Shown here: piece after piece, positions 1 through 15,401 of the stretch
How the letters are laid out: each line of letters opens with the position of its first letter
Position numbering within the stretch: position 1 is the first letter of the stretch
DNA from: Tessaracoccus flavescens
Lineage (GTDB): Bacteria; Actinomycetota; Actinomycetes; Propionibacteriales; Propionibacteriaceae
Reading direction: 5' to 3'
Length of the DNA: 64,000 bases
NCBI RefSeq assembly: GCF_001998865.1
Contig: NZ_CP019607.1
Span: 3,038,001 to 3,102,000, forward strand
Notes under the pieces: model-generated
What the model was told of the DNA's origin: nothing
What the model saw: only the letters and a program-made list of their open reading frames with translations
The model's database searches: none
Position numbers and translations under genes: made by a program

Positions 1-1781
<1,781 letters not shown>

Positions 1782-1835
1782 GTCCTTCGCCCGCACACCT
1801 GCCGGCGTCGGAATGGCGAAGCGCTCCGGCCTCAG

Positions 1836-1851
1836 TATGCTGAGGCGCGTG
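1836..1851 (+). promoter_or_regulatory. Leaderless promoter -10 box of tyrS
   Basis: TATGCT at 1836-1841 lies 7 nt before the GTG at 1849. A transcript started 7 nt downstream of the box would begin on the start codon. No Shine-Dalgarno sequence precedes this GTG. The box sits in a short palindrome (CTCAGTATGCTGAG). Confidence 0.5.
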
Positions 1852-3102
1852 AATGCACTGCTTGAGGACCTGAAATGGCGTGGGCTGATCGCCCACTCGA
1901 CCGACCTGGACGCGCTCGGCGCGCACCTGGACGAGGGGTCCGTCAAGTTCTATGTGGGCTTCGACCCCACTGCCAAGAGTGTGCACACCGGCAATCTCGT
2001 CCAGATCCTCCTTGCGAAGCGCCTGCAGGAGGCAGGCCACCAGCCGTTCATGCTTGTCGGTGGTGCCACCGGGCTGATCGGCGATCCGAAGGAGTCGGGC
2101 GAGCGCGTCATGAACTCCAAGGAACTCGTCCACGAGTGGGTGGAACAGATCCGTGGCCAGGTGAGCCGGTTCCTCTCGTTCGAGGGCTCGAACGCCGCGA
2201 CGATGGTGAACAACTACGACTGGACCGCGCAGATGTCGGTGCTCGACTTCCTGCGCGACGTGGGCAAGCACTTCCCGGTGAACCGGATGCTCGCCCGTGA
2301 CGTGGTCGCGCGTCGCCTCGAGGCCGGGATCTCGTACACGGAGTTCTCCTACGTGCTGCTTCAGTCGATGGACTACCGCGAGCTGAACCGCCGTCACGGG
2401 ATCACCCTCCAGACCGGCGGCTCGGACCAGTGGGGCAACATCGCCGCAGGCGTAGAACTGATCCGGCGCAGTGACCAGAAGCGCGTGCACGCCATGGCGA
2501 CACCCCTCCTGACGAAGGCCGACGGCACCAAGTTCGGCAAGACGGAGTCGGGGACCGTGTGGCTCGACCCGGAGCTCACCTCGCCGTACGCGATGTACCA
2601 GTTCTTCCTGAACGCGGAGGACGCAAAGGTGATCGACTACCTGAAGGTCTTCTCCTTCCGGGGACGCGAGGAGATCGAGGCACTCCAGCAGGCGACCATC
2701 GAGGCGCCGTTCAGGCGTGAGGCACAGCGGGCCCTCGCAGACGATGTGACCGACCTGGTGCACGGAAAGGGGGAGCGCGAGGCCGTCGTGGCCGCCTCGG
2801 CCGCCCTGTTCGGGCGAGGTGAGCTGCAGTCCCTGAGCGACCAGACGCTCTCGTCGGTGGCCCGAGAGGTCGGCGGGGGCACGTTCGAGGGTGACGCGAC
2901 CGTCGTCGACGCGCTGGTCGCTGCCGGCGTCGTCGACTCGAAGGGGGCGGCCCGTCGCGCGATCGGCGAGGGTGGGGCGTACCTGAACAACGAGCGCATC
3001 GAGGACCCGGAGCTGGTGCTCACCCCGGAACAGCTGCTCCACGGACGGTTCGCGGTGCTGCGCCGCGGACGCAAGACCGTCGGCATCGCCGAGCGCGTCT
3101 GA
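1849..3102 (+). CDS. tyrS: Tyrosyl-tRNA synthetase
   Basis: A 417-residue class I aminoacyl-tRNA synthetase that charges tRNA-Tyr. The HIGH-type motif appears as HTGN (about residue 47), and the KMSKS-type motif as KFGKT (about residue 228). The tyrosine-binding region reads YVLLQSMDY and QTGGSDQWGNI. A C-terminal S4 RNA-binding domain (SKGAARRAIGEGGAYLNNERI region) is complete. The GTG at 1849 gives the usual MNALLEDLKWRGL N-terminus; an upstream in-frame ATG at 1837 would add four unusual residues. The gene is followed by a strong terminator. Confidence 0.97.
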   Translation: MNALLEDLKWRGLIAHSTDLDALGAHLDEGSVKFYVGFDPTAKSVHTGNLVQILLAKRLQEAGHQPFMLVGGATGLIGDPKESGERVMNSKELVHEWVEQIRGQVSRFLSFEGSNAATMVNNYDWTAQMSVLDFLRDVGKHFPVNRMLARDVVARRLEAGISYTEFSYVLLQSMDYRELNRRHGITLQTGGSDQWGNIAAGVELIRRSDQKRVHAMATPLLTKADGTKFGKTESGTVWLDPELTSPYAMYQFFLNAEDAKVIDYLKVFSFRGREEIEALQQATIEAPFRREAQRALADDVTDLVHGKGEREAVVAASAALFGRGELQSLSDQTLSSVAREVGGGTFEGDATVVDALVAAGVVDSKGAARRAIGEGGAYLNNERIEDPELVLTPEQLLHGRFAVLRRGRKTVGIAERV

Positions 3103-3116
3103 GCCAGAACAACCTG

Positions 3117-3150
3117 GCGGCGGCCCCTGCACCTGCGGGGCCGCCGCTTT
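3117..3150 (+). terminator. Rho-independent terminator after tyrS
   Basis: An 11-bp perfect GC-rich stem (3117-3127 with 3137-3147) closes a 9-nt loop and is followed by TTTCGT. Confidence 0.85.
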
Positions 3151-3229
3151 CGTGTCCTCCCCGCGGATCCAGGGGACGTTGGGCCGGCGTTTCGCCCTCA
3201 GCGATCCGGGTCGTGGTACCTCACTGTCA

Positions 3230-4637
3230 AGTCCCCGCGAAATGGTAGGCCTTACCTCAGATATTTTTCCCCGCGAAAACAAGGGTTAGCTGGCCCGGGT
3301 TTTGAGGCCGGCGGGGTCGGGTGCCTTCCATGCGATGTGTTGTTCGAGACGGGCTGTCTTTCGGCCTGCGAGTCGGGTGAGCTCCTGTTGGATCTCGGTG
3401 ATGCGTCGTTGCATTGCGACGGGTTTGAGGGTGGCCTTGTAGGCGGCTAGTTCTGTTTCCTGGGCGGGGTTGAGGACCCCGGCGGCCAGGAGCCTCTGGT
3501 AGGGGGAGCGTGGCTTGTCGTAGAGGCGTTTGCGGCGCCCTACGGTGTCGGTGGCCCAGCCTTCGGGTTTCTTCGTGGGGGTGAAGAAGTTGAGCCGGTC
3601 GTTGACCAGCGGCCATAGCTGGTTGAGTAACGCGAGTTCGGTGGCGGTGTCGTAGCGGTGGTAGAAGCCGTAGCGGCGCACGAGGTGGTTGTTCTTCGAT
3701 TCGATGGTGGCTTGATCGTTTTTCTTGTAAGGCCGCGACCGGGTGAAGAACACCTCTCGTTGGCCGGCCCAGCCGATCAGGTCGTGGTTGATGAACTCCG
3801 AGCCGTTGTCACAATCGATCCCGGTGACCGCGAACGGGACCTGGGCGATGAAGTGGTCGAACGCGGTCCGGATGTGGAGGTGGGCGTTGTTGCGGATGGA
3901 GTAGGTGAAGCTCCAGCCGGTGTGCATGTCGGTGAAGTTCACGCTGCGGGCGAACTCGCCCTTCAGCGTGGGGCCGCAGTGGGCCACGGTGTCGACTTCG
4001 AAGAACCCGGGTTCGGCTTCGACCTCGTCACCGGCTTTACGCACGGTGATCGAGTTTCGTAGCAGGCTGCCGGGCTTGGTGGCGGTCTTTCCTCGGATCG
4101 GGTCCTTCGCCCGCGCCGGTGCGAGGTACCGGTCGATCGTGGCCGCCGACATCGATTCCAGCTCGGCCCTGACCTCGGCGCTGTAACGGTCCTGGCTAGG
4201 CACCAGTTCGCCTTCGGCTTCCATCGCATCGATCAGATCGCTCATGGATGCGGCGAGGTACTGCCCGCAGCTGCCCCCCGAGGCCGCCCATACCCGCTGC
4301 AGGATCAGCCTGGCGTCGTAGGAGTACTTACACGCCTTGGTCTTGCGCCGATCGATCACCGCGACCGTCGCGGTGGCCCGTCCCGGGGCCTGTTTCAACC
4401 GGGCCACCAACTGCTGGCGGGCATGGTCACGGTTCCAGCCGGTGATCTCGACCACGTGGTCGAGGATCTGGGACTTGCCCTTCTTCGGGGCCGCGGCATA
4501 GGCCTTGGCGTACTTCTTCGTGATCTCGACTCGGGCTGCCATCGACAGCTTCTCTCCAACCTCCACACCCCATCGTGGCCGGTCACTGTTTCCCGGGGAA
4601 AAGTATGTGAGGTACGGCCCCTTCGTTCGCGGGGACT
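3230..4637 (-). mobile_element. Insertion sequence A, about 1.4 kb, with 50-bp imperfect inverted ends
   Basis: The left end (3230-3278) and the reverse complement of the right end (4589-4637) align over about 49 bp, sharing AGTCCCCGCGAA, TACCTCA and TTTTCCCCG blocks. Each end carries two direct copies of a TCCCCGCGAA motif about 37 bp apart, as expected for two transposase binding sites. One transposase gene fills the interior. No convincing target duplication is visible. It stands between tyrS and the rRNA operon, immediately beside a second related element. Confidence 0.85.
3286..4542 (-). CDS. DDE transposase (integrase-core type) of insertion sequence A
   Basis: About 418 residues. An N-terminal helix-turn-helix-like region (VVEITGWNRDHARQQL) is followed by an rve/integrase-core catalytic domain. 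The acidic triad is visible as D in FFEVDT, D in DCDNGSEF and E in ATIESKN, with 35 residues between the last two (DD35E). The start at 4542 (MAARVEITKK) is chosen because it aligns with the start of the neighbouring paralogue; an in-frame GTG at 4566 would add eight residues. The gene looks intact, so the element may be active. The family resembles unclassified (ISNCY-like) transposases; the exact IS family is not certain. Confidence 0.88.
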   Translation of the reverse strand: MAARVEITKKYAKAYAAAPKKGKSQILDHVVEITGWNRDHARQQLVARLKQAPGRATATVAVIDRRKTKACKYSYDARLILQRVWAASGGSCGQYLAASMSDLIDAMEAEGELVPSQDRYSAEVRAELESMSAATIDRYLAPARAKDPIRGKTATKPGSLLRNSITVRKAGDEVEAEPGFFEVDTVAHCGPTLKGEFARSVNFTDMHTGWSFTYSIRNNAHLHIRTAFDHFIAQVPFAVTGIDCDNGSEFINHDLIGWAGQREVFFTRSRPYKKNDQATIESKNNHLVRRYGFYHRYDTATELALLNQLWPLVNDRLNFFTPTKKPEGWATDTVGRRKRLYDKPRSPYQRLLAAGVLNPAQETELAAYKATLKPVAMQRRITEIQQELTRLAGRKTARLEQHIAWKAPDPAGLKTRAS

Positions 4638-4661
4638 ATGTATGAGTGTCGTCGCGGGCCC

Positions 4662-6026
4662 GTTGCCTCATGTCAAGATGCCCGCTTGGTTTGAGTCGTT
4701 GCCTCATCTGAAGATGCCCGCGTGATTTTGGTGCGGGAGAGGTAGACGTGGTTGCGTTTCGCGCGTCGCTGGACGGCTCCGCGGCGTTTGGCGAGGTCGA
4801 GCAGGTTGCCTTGGATCACAGCGATCTGGTCGCCGAGTTCGATGGGGTCGACGGTGTCGAGGCGGTCGTGGAGGGCAGCGTGCTCGGCTGGGGTGAGCGT
4901 GTCGGGGTGGTCGCGAAGGAGCCGGTCGGCTGGTGTGGTGGCGGTGTCGTGGCGTTTGGTGACTTTCGCGCCGGTGCGGGTTTTCGAGATCAGTTTCTGG
5001 CTGGGCATCAGCAGGTTGTTTCGGGTGTTCCAGGCGGGCCAGAGGTGGTTGAGGAGGTCAAGTTCGCGGGCGGTGTCGTAGCGCCAGTAGCCGACGGCGC
5101 GGCGCACGATCGACCAGTTCTTTTGCTCGATGTGGGCTTGGTCGTTGGAGTGGGAGGGCCGGCCGCGGGTGAAGGTGATCTGGCGCAGGTTGCAGTAGCG
5201 GGAGAGGTGGTGGTTGATGAACTCGGATCCGTTGTCGGAGTGGATTCCCAGGATCAGGAACGGGAACCGGCCGATGAGTTGGTCGAGGCCAGCGGCGACG
5301 ATGCGTTCGCCTTTGGAGCGCACGGTGCAGGTTTCGGTCCAGCCGGTGGCGATGTCGGTGGCGTTGAGGCTGTAGTGGAAGGTGCCGTTGTTGTCGCCGC
5401 CTTCGTGGCCGACCAGGTCGATCTCGATGAACCCGGGTTCGGTGTCGTTCCACTCGGCCCAGGTCTTGAGCGGAATCGAGGACTTCAACAACGAGCCGGG
5501 TTTGGTGTGGGCGATGCCTTTGGCAGCGATCAGTCCGGTGCGGTAGGGCTGCAGGTGCCGGTCCATGGTGGCCGGTGACATGGCCAGGAGCTGGTCACGG
5601 ACCTCGACGCTCATGTCGAGTCGGTCGAGGCGTTCCAGCGCGGCCAGCAACCGTGGCAAGGCGGCTGCGAGACGTTTCGAGGCGATCCCGTCGAGCATGG
5701 CCCAGCACCGCACCAATGCTTCGGTGACGTGTGTGTCGTAGCGCCTGATCGCCTCTCGGGGTTTGCGGGGCCCGGGCATCTGACCGGTCGCGGCGCGGCG
5801 CAGCATCTTGCGGGCATGATCGCGATGCCAGCCGGTGACCTGGACCACCGCGTCCAGAATCGCGGCCTTCTCCGCCTTGGTCGCCTTCGTCCATGCCTTC
5901 GCCTGGGCCGTGGTGATCGCTTTGCGCTGGGCCATCGTCAACTCCATCCTCGTAGCGTGCCGCTACGCGGGCATGTTGAGATGAGTCAACGAATCGACCT
6001 ACGCGGGCATCTAGCGTGAGTCAACT
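4662..6026 (-). mobile_element. Insertion sequence B, about 1.36 kb, with 60-bp imperfect inverted ends
   Basis: The left end (4662-4723) and the reverse complement of the right end (5966-6026) align over about 60 bp. Each end holds two direct copies of a TTGNCTCATCT...ATGCCCGC motif about 38 bp apart, the same two-box design as element A but with a different sequence. The left end overlaps the last codons of the transposase gene, whose stop is at 4673. Only 24 bp separate it from element A, in the same orientation. Confidence 0.85.
4673..5935 (-). CDS. DDE transposase (integrase-core type) of insertion sequence B
   Basis: About 420 residues and clearly a paralogue of the transposase in element A: the N-terminus ILDAVVQVTGWHRDHARKML aligns directly with it. 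The catalytic residues are D in FIEIDLVGHEGG, D in SDNGSEFINHH and E in AHIEQKN, again DD35E. The start at 5935 is preceded by GGAG with normal spacing; the in-frame ATG at 5947 lacks a usable ribosome site. The C-terminal residues are encoded inside the inverted repeat, so end sequence and protein tail are constrained together. No disruption is seen. Confidence 0.88.
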   Translation of the reverse strand: MAQRKAITTAQAKAWTKATKAEKAAILDAVVQVTGWHRDHARKMLRRAATGQMPGPRKPREAIRRYDTHVTEALVRCWAMLDGIASKRLAAALPRLLAALERLDRLDMSVEVRDQLLAMSPATMDRHLQPYRTGLIAAKGIAHTKPGSLLKSSIPLKTWAEWNDTEPGFIEIDLVGHEGGDNNGTFHYSLNATDIATGWTETCTVRSKGERIVAAGLDQLIGRFPFLILGIHSDNGSEFINHHLSRYCNLRQITFTRGRPSHSNDQAHIEQKNWSIVRRAVGYWRYDTARELDLLNHLWPAWNTRNNLLMPSQKLISKTRTGAKVTKRHDTATTPADRLLRDHPDTLTPAEHAALHDRLDTVDPIELGDQIAVIQGNLLDLAKRRGAVQRRAKRNHVYLSRTKITRASSDEATTQTKRAS

Positions 6027-6035
6027 CGGCGGGTT

Positions 6036-6435
6036 TGCGCGACGTCGTGGGGCCGTGTATAGTTCATCAAGCTCCCAAGGAGACCCGCACGGAAACGGGC
6101 GGTCCTGAGGAGCCACACCCCATCTCAGCGTCGCGGGCGAGCGTGCGTTCAACATGAACCAGCTCAAGGTCCGGGCAACGAGCATGAGCCCTGAAGGCCG
6201 ATTTGATCGGGCGGACGGAAGCAGGTAGTGTAGGTCGGGCTGCTTCGGCAGTCAACAACAACTCAACAGCTGGTTGGCCCCAAACCTCCGGGTTTGACAG
6301 GCCGAGACGGACCAAGTAAAGTTGGACGAGCCGCCAAAGCGGCAAGCCAACAGAGAAACGCCTAGTCAGCTAGGGTTTCGGGCCGGCTCAGCCAAGTCGA
6401 AGAAATTTGACAGGCCGAACGCCAGCTAGTAGAGT
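6036..6435 (+). promoter_or_regulatory. Four tandem rRNA promoters
   Basis: Four -35/-10 pairs, all with exactly 17-bp spacers, precede 16S: TTGCGC/TATAGT (6036/6059), TTGATC/TAGTGT (6203/6226), TTGACA/TAAAGT (6294/6317) and TTGACA/TAGAGT (6407/6430). The last two share the block TTTGACAGGCCGA. The 5'-most promoter begins only 10 bp outside insertion sequence B. From 6436 to 6732 is an AT-richer leader expected to hold the 16S processing stem and anti-termination sites; no gene is seen there. Confidence 0.8.
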
Positions 6436-6732
6436 TGGTCGAGTTGCCCCAAACGGAACTTGAGCCTGGATGGCTTGGGGGATGTGCGGGACGCACCCGA
6501 AACTTGAGAACTCAACAGCGTGCTTAAAGTCAATGCCAAATATAATGCACAGTGCAATTGACAGATCTTTGTGGTTTGTTGGTTGCGTGCGAACCCGTCT
6601 CCAGGGCTTCGGTTCTGGGATGGATTCCTTTGAAAATATTGATTGAAGTCCAGTTTTGGACTTTGTCAGTATCAAACTAGTTGACAGTTATTGGCTGCCC
6701 TTCTTTTTGGGGTGGTTTTGCTGATATTTTTT

Positions 6733-11682
<4,950 letters not shown>

Positions 11683-11795
11683 CTACAAAGATGCTACGCG
11701 TCCACTGTGAGGTTCCCGAGATACGGTCGGGAACACGCAAATTCGAAGAACTCAATACTGTTCATCGTTCGTGTTATCGACACTATTTCCATAGT

Positions 11796-11914
11796 GTTTC
11801 GGTGGCCATAGCGAGAGGGAAACACCCGGTCCCATCCCGAACCCGGAAGTTAAGCCTCTCAGCGCCGATGGTACTGCGGCGGGGACGCTGTGGGAGACTA
11901 GGACGCCGCCGGAC
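11796..11914 (+). rRNA. rrf: 5S ribosomal RNA
   Basis: About 119 nt with the conserved core CCCATCCCGAACCCGGAAGT and GCGCCGATGGTACTGC. The 5' and 3' ends pair in the usual terminal helix, with several G-U pairs. It lies about 110 bp after 23S in the normal order. Confidence 0.95.
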
Positions 11915-11921
11915 TTCTTTT

Positions 11922-11956
11922 AAAGGACCCCCAACCCAAGTGGTTGGGGGTCCTTT
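11922..11956 (+). terminator. rRNA operon terminator
   Basis: A perfect 15-bp stem (11922-11936 with 11942-11956) with a CAAGT loop lies directly after 5S. The A-run/T-run flanks allow function on both strands. Confidence 0.9.
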
Positions 11957-12234
11957 GCATTTCCCCACCGTTTCGTGGACCACGAGCGCACGTGCTGGGT
12001 CGTGGTCGACCGACGGCCACCGTCACCGGCGCCGGCCACCGATCTGTGTCAGAGCCAACTCGTGGCGGCGGGCTCGGGATCGGGTTTCCAGGCGAACCTG
12101 CCGTGGTTGGGTGCGTTGGATTGGTTGTGTGTCTCGCCCGTTGATATGCGGCGGGCCAGGTCAGCTCTCCAGGCGGGGATGGACTCCCTCACCGGGTTAG
12201 GTGAATGTGGGACCAGCCTGGGAGAATGGTGGGT
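11957..12234 (+). other. Intergenic region after the rRNA operon
   Basis: About 280 bp without a supportable gene. It must hold the promoter of the repeat-rich tetratricopeptide gene; GGGAG at 12220 could serve as a distant ribosome site. I see no TANNNT box at leaderless spacing here. Confidence 0.5.
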
Positions 12235-14415
12235 ATGGCTAATGAAGATCGGTCGTCAGGCTCCCACGAGGGCGAGCAGCGCCGAAGGCGCGATGGAGGC
12301 GGCTACGGTCGCCGCGACGACCGGCAGGGAAGCGGAGGTCGCTCAGGAGGCCGTCGCGACGATGACCGTCGTGGCGGGGACCGTCGCGGTGGGTACCAGG
12401 GTGGAGACCGTAAGCCCTACCGTCGCGACGACGAGCGTGGCGGCGACCGCCGTTCATTCTCCCGTGACGATGATCGCCGTGGTGGTTACCAGGGCGGGGA
12501 CCGTAAGCCGTACCGTCGCGACGACGAGCGTGGCGGCGACCGCCGTTCGTTCTCCCGTGATGATGACCGCCGTGGTGGTTACCAGGGCGGGGACCGTATG
12601 CCGTACCGTCGCGACGACGAGCGTGGCGGCGACCGCCGTTCGTTCTCCCGTGATGATGACCGCCGTGGTGGTTACCAGGGCGGGGACCGCAAGCCCTACC
12701 GCCGCGACGACGAGCGCGGCGGCGACCGCCGTTCGTTCTCCCGTGATGATGACCGCCGTGGTGGGTACCAGGGCGGGGACCGTAAGCCGTACCGCCGTGA
12801 TGACGAGCGCGGCGGTGGGTACCAGGGTGGAAACCGTAGGCCCTACCGTCGCGACGACGAGCGTGGCGGCGAGCGCCGTTCGTTCTCCCGTGACGATGAC
12901 CGTCGCGGTGGTTACCAGGGCGGGGACCGTAAGCCGTACCGTCGCGATGACGAGCGTGGCGGCGAGCGCCGTTCGTTCTCCCGTGACGATGACCGTCGCG
13001 GTGGTTACCAGGGCGGGGACCGCAAGCCCTACCGCCGCGATGACGAGCGTGGCGGCGAGCGCCGTTCGTTCTCCCGTGATGATGACCGCCGTGGTGGTTA
13101 CCAGGGCGGGGACCGTAAGCCCTACCGTCGCGATGACGAGCGTGGCGGCGAGCGCCGTTCGTTCTCCCGTGATGATGATCGCCGTGGTGGTTACCAGGGC
13201 GGGGACCGTAAGCCCTACCGTCGCGATGACGAGCGTGGCGGAGACCGCCGTTCGTTCTCCCGTGACGATGACCGCCGTGGTGGCTACCAGGGCGGGGATC
13301 GTCGCTCGTTCTCCCGCGGTGATGACCGCCGCGGCCCGCGTCGTGACGATGACCGTCGCGGGTTCGACCGTGACCAGGGCGAGGAACGCGAGCGTCACCT
13401 GCACCCCGGCACGCTTCCCCGTGCAGACGAGCCCGACACCCCTCGCGACTTCGTGGAGAGCGAACTGCCCATGGGAGTGCGGGCCGAACTGAAGGGGCTG
13501 CCCAAGGATCTCGCCGACACGGTCGGCGCCCACATCTGGGCCGCCGGCCAGCTCGTCGACGAGGATCCCGAGCTCGCCTTCCGGCACGCCGAGGCGGCCC
13601 GGCGAAGGGCCGGACGCCTTCCGATCGTGCGCGAAGCCGCGGCCGAGACCGCCTACGCGGCGGGGGAGTACGCCATCGCGCTGCGGGAGTTCCGCGCCAT
13701 TCGCCGGATGAACGGCGGGGACGATCTCCTGCCCGTGATCGCGGACTGTGAGCGAGCCCTCGGGCGTCACCGTGAGGCCCTCGCGGTGCTGGCCGAGCTC
13801 GACCCGAACACCCGCAACGTCGACCTGCGCATCGAGTGCCTCCTCGTCGAGGCAGGCATCCGTGACGATCTCGGCCAGCGCGCCGAGGCGCTGCGCCTGC
13901 TGACCGCCGCGATCGGCCGCAAGATCGGTTCACACTCGGCGCAGGCGAGGCTCCGCTACGCCTACGCCGACCTCCTCGAGCAGGAGGGCAACGTCGACGC
14001 GGCCCGCGAATGGTTCACCTCGGCGGCCTCGTACGACCGCGACAGCGCCCTCGACATCTCGGACCGGCTCGCCGCCATCGACGGCGTCGTGCTCCCCGAC
14101 TTCACACCAGAAGATGAGGAAGACGACGACGAGTTCGGCGACGAGGACGACTCAGAAGACGAGGGGGACTTCGATGACGAGGAGGACTCCGACGACGAGG
14201 ACGACTCAGAAGACGAGGGCGACTTCGACGACGAGGACGACGAGGAAGAGCTCGAGGACGAGGAGGGCGAAACCGACCCGATCGGCGACCCCGAGCCCGC
14301 CCGCGACGCAGACCAGGTCGACGGGTCGGCGGAGGCCACCCCGGTCGACAACGCGGAGGCGGCCGACGATAGCCTGAAGTCCGAAGACGACACTGAGGAG
14401 GACTCCGACCGATGA
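12235..14415 (+). CDS. Tetratricopeptide-repeat protein with 31-residue Arg/Asp/Gly tandem repeats and acidic tail
   Basis: A 726-residue protein in three parts. Residues 1-385 are disordered and highly charged, with eleven GGYQGG starts and nine full 31-residue units of the type GGYQGGDRKPYRRDDERGG...SFSRDDDRR. Residues 400-620 form helical tetratricopeptide-like pairs (for example AAETAYAAGEYAIALREFRAI). The last 100 residues are almost all Asp, Glu and Ser. It takes the position of the conserved TPR protein next to the HAD phosphatase and tlyA in mycobacteria (Rv1691 region), where the function is unknown. The RGG-like N-terminus suggests RNA binding or condensate formation, which is inference. 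The gene overlaps the next by ATGA. The start at 12235 is the first plausible ATG; 12205 is also in frame. Confidence 0.85.
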   Translation: MANEDRSSGSHEGEQRRRRDGGGYGRRDDRQGSGGRSGGRRDDDRRGGDRRGGYQGGDRKPYRRDDERGGDRRSFSRDDDRRGGYQGGDRKPYRRDDERGGDRRSFSRDDDRRGGYQGGDRMPYRRDDERGGDRRSFSRDDDRRGGYQGGDRKPYRRDDERGGDRRSFSRDDDRRGGYQGGDRKPYRRDDERGGGYQGGNRRPYRRDDERGGERRSFSRDDDRRGGYQGGDRKPYRRDDERGGERRSFSRDDDRRGGYQGGDRKPYRRDDERGGERRSFSRDDDRRGGYQGGDRKPYRRDDERGGERRSFSRDDDRRGGYQGGDRKPYRRDDERGGDRRSFSRDDDRRGGYQGGDRRSFSRGDDRRGPRRDDDRRGFDRDQGEERERHLHPGTLPRADEPDTPRDFVESELPMGVRAELKGLPKDLADTVGAHIWAAGQLVDEDPELAFRHAEAARRRAGRLPIVREAAAETAYAAGEYAIALREFRAIRRMNGGDDLLPVIADCERALGRHREALAVLAELDPNTRNVDLRIECLLVEAGIRDDLGQRAEALRLLTAAIGRKIGSHSAQARLRYAYADLLEQEGNVDAAREWFTSAASYDRDSALDISDRLAAIDGVVLPDFTPEDEEDDDEFGDEDDSEDEGDFDDEEDSDDEDDSEDEGDFDDEDDEEELEDEEGETDPIGDPEPARDADQVDGSAEATPVDNAEAADDSLKSEDDTEEDSDR
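12388..13320 (+). repeat. 93-bp coding tandem repeat (about ten units)
   Basis: Units of 93 bp encode 31 residues each and are nearly identical at DNA level, differing mainly at third positions and by a Glu/Asp swap at one site. One unit is shortened to 18 residues at about 12760-12820, giving nine full units plus one short one. Such an array can change length by slippage or recombination. Confidence 0.9.
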
Positions 14416-15401
14416 AGGCCCTGGGAGAGCACTACGACGCCGCACTGTTCGATCTGGACGGCGTGATCTACCTCGGGCCTTACGCCATCGACGGAGTTCC
14501 CGACGCGCTCGCCGAGCTCCGCTCCCGTGGCGTGCATCTGGGCTACGTGACCAACAACGCCGCGCGGACGCCGGCAACCGTTGCGGAGCACCTCGTCGAG
14601 CTCGGCATCGACGCGGCCGAGGCCGATGTCGTCAACTCCACCATGGCGACGCTGCGCATGCTGGGCGACGACCTGCCGACCGGCACCCGGATCCTGGCGG
14701 TCGGTACCGACGCGCTGCGTGAGCAGCTCACCGGGGCGGGATTCACGCTCGTCGACTCGCTCGATGCGGAGCCCGCGGCGGTCGTCCAGGGATACCACCC
14801 CGACATCGCCTGGCCGAAGCTCGAGGAGGCGGCGCTCGCCGTTCAGCGGGGTGCGGCCTGGTACGCGACCAACCCGGACCTGACCCGCCCGTCCGACCGG
14901 GGGATCGTGCCCGGCCTCGGAACCCAGATCGCCGTCGTGCGCGCCTGCGTCTCAGTGGACCCGCAGATCGCGGGCAAGCCCTTCAGGCCGCTGCTCGACG
15001 AGACCGTGCTGCGGATCGGCGCGGAGCACCCCATCTTCGTGGGCGACCGCACCGACACCGACATCCTCGGCGCCAACAACGTGGGCATGGACTCGCTGTT
15101 CGTCTTCACAGGCGCGCACGGCAAGCACGACCTCGCCGCAGCGGCCCCCGAGTACCGCCCGACCTACATCGGCTACGACGCCGCCGCTCTCCTCGAGCCG
15201 CCACGCGAGGCCGAGTTCCATGGCCAGCGCTACGTGTGCGGGTACCAGGAGGTCGACCTGGCGGAGGGCGCCGCCTACCTGTCGACCCGTCCCGACACCC
15301 GCGACGAGCAGCTCGACGCGCTCTGGGCCGCGCTGCAGGCCGCGTGGCGATTCGAGATCGACATCAGCGCCGTGCTCAATTCCCTGGACACGCTTCGGTG
15401 A
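14412..15401 (+). CDS. HAD-superfamily (subclass IIA) phosphatase, NagD/NPPase-like
   Basis: A 329-residue cytoplasmic hydrolase. The catalytic HAD motif I reads DLDGVIYLGP (nucleophile Asp at about residue 15), motif II is VTNN, and motif IV is GDRTDTDILGANN. The cap between them fits subclass IIA, which dephosphorylates small phosphometabolites such as glycerol phosphate or 4-nitrophenyl phosphate; the physiological substrate here is unknown. The gene overlaps both neighbours by 4 bp, so it sits within the TPR-tlyA operon. A homologue in the same position in M. tuberculosis (Rv1692) is reported as a glycerol-3-phosphate phosphatase. Confidence 0.92.
   Translation: MKALGEHYDAALFDLDGVIYLGPYAIDGVPDALAELRSRGVHLGYVTNNAARTPATVAEHLVELGIDAAEADVVNSTMATLRMLGDDLPTGTRILAVGTDALREQLTGAGFTLVDSLDAEPAAVVQGYHPDIAWPKLEEAALAVQRGAAWYATNPDLTRPSDRGIVPGLGTQIAVVRACVSVDPQIAGKPFRPLLDETVLRIGAEHPIFVGDRTDTDILGANNVGMDSLFVFTGAHGKHDLAAAAPEYRPTYIGYDAAALLEPPREAEFHGQRYVCGYQEVDLAEGAAYLSTRPDTRDEQLDALWAALQAAWRFEIDISAVLNSLDTLR

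Noticed and set aside
3225..4645. Target-site duplications around insertion sequence A
   Set aside because: Flanks TCACTGTCA and ATGTATGAG do not match; the short shared CA/AT bases are not significant.
12388..13320. CRISPR-like regular repeats
   Set aside because: The whole 93-bp unit is repeated without unique spacers, and it is coding.
11975..13933. Long open frames of 438-564 codons on both strands across the 93-bp repeat region
   Set aside because: They are by-products of the repeat: a 93-bp period is a multiple of three, so any open frame in one unit is open in all. Only the frame from 12235 continues into a folded TPR domain and has normal codon use.
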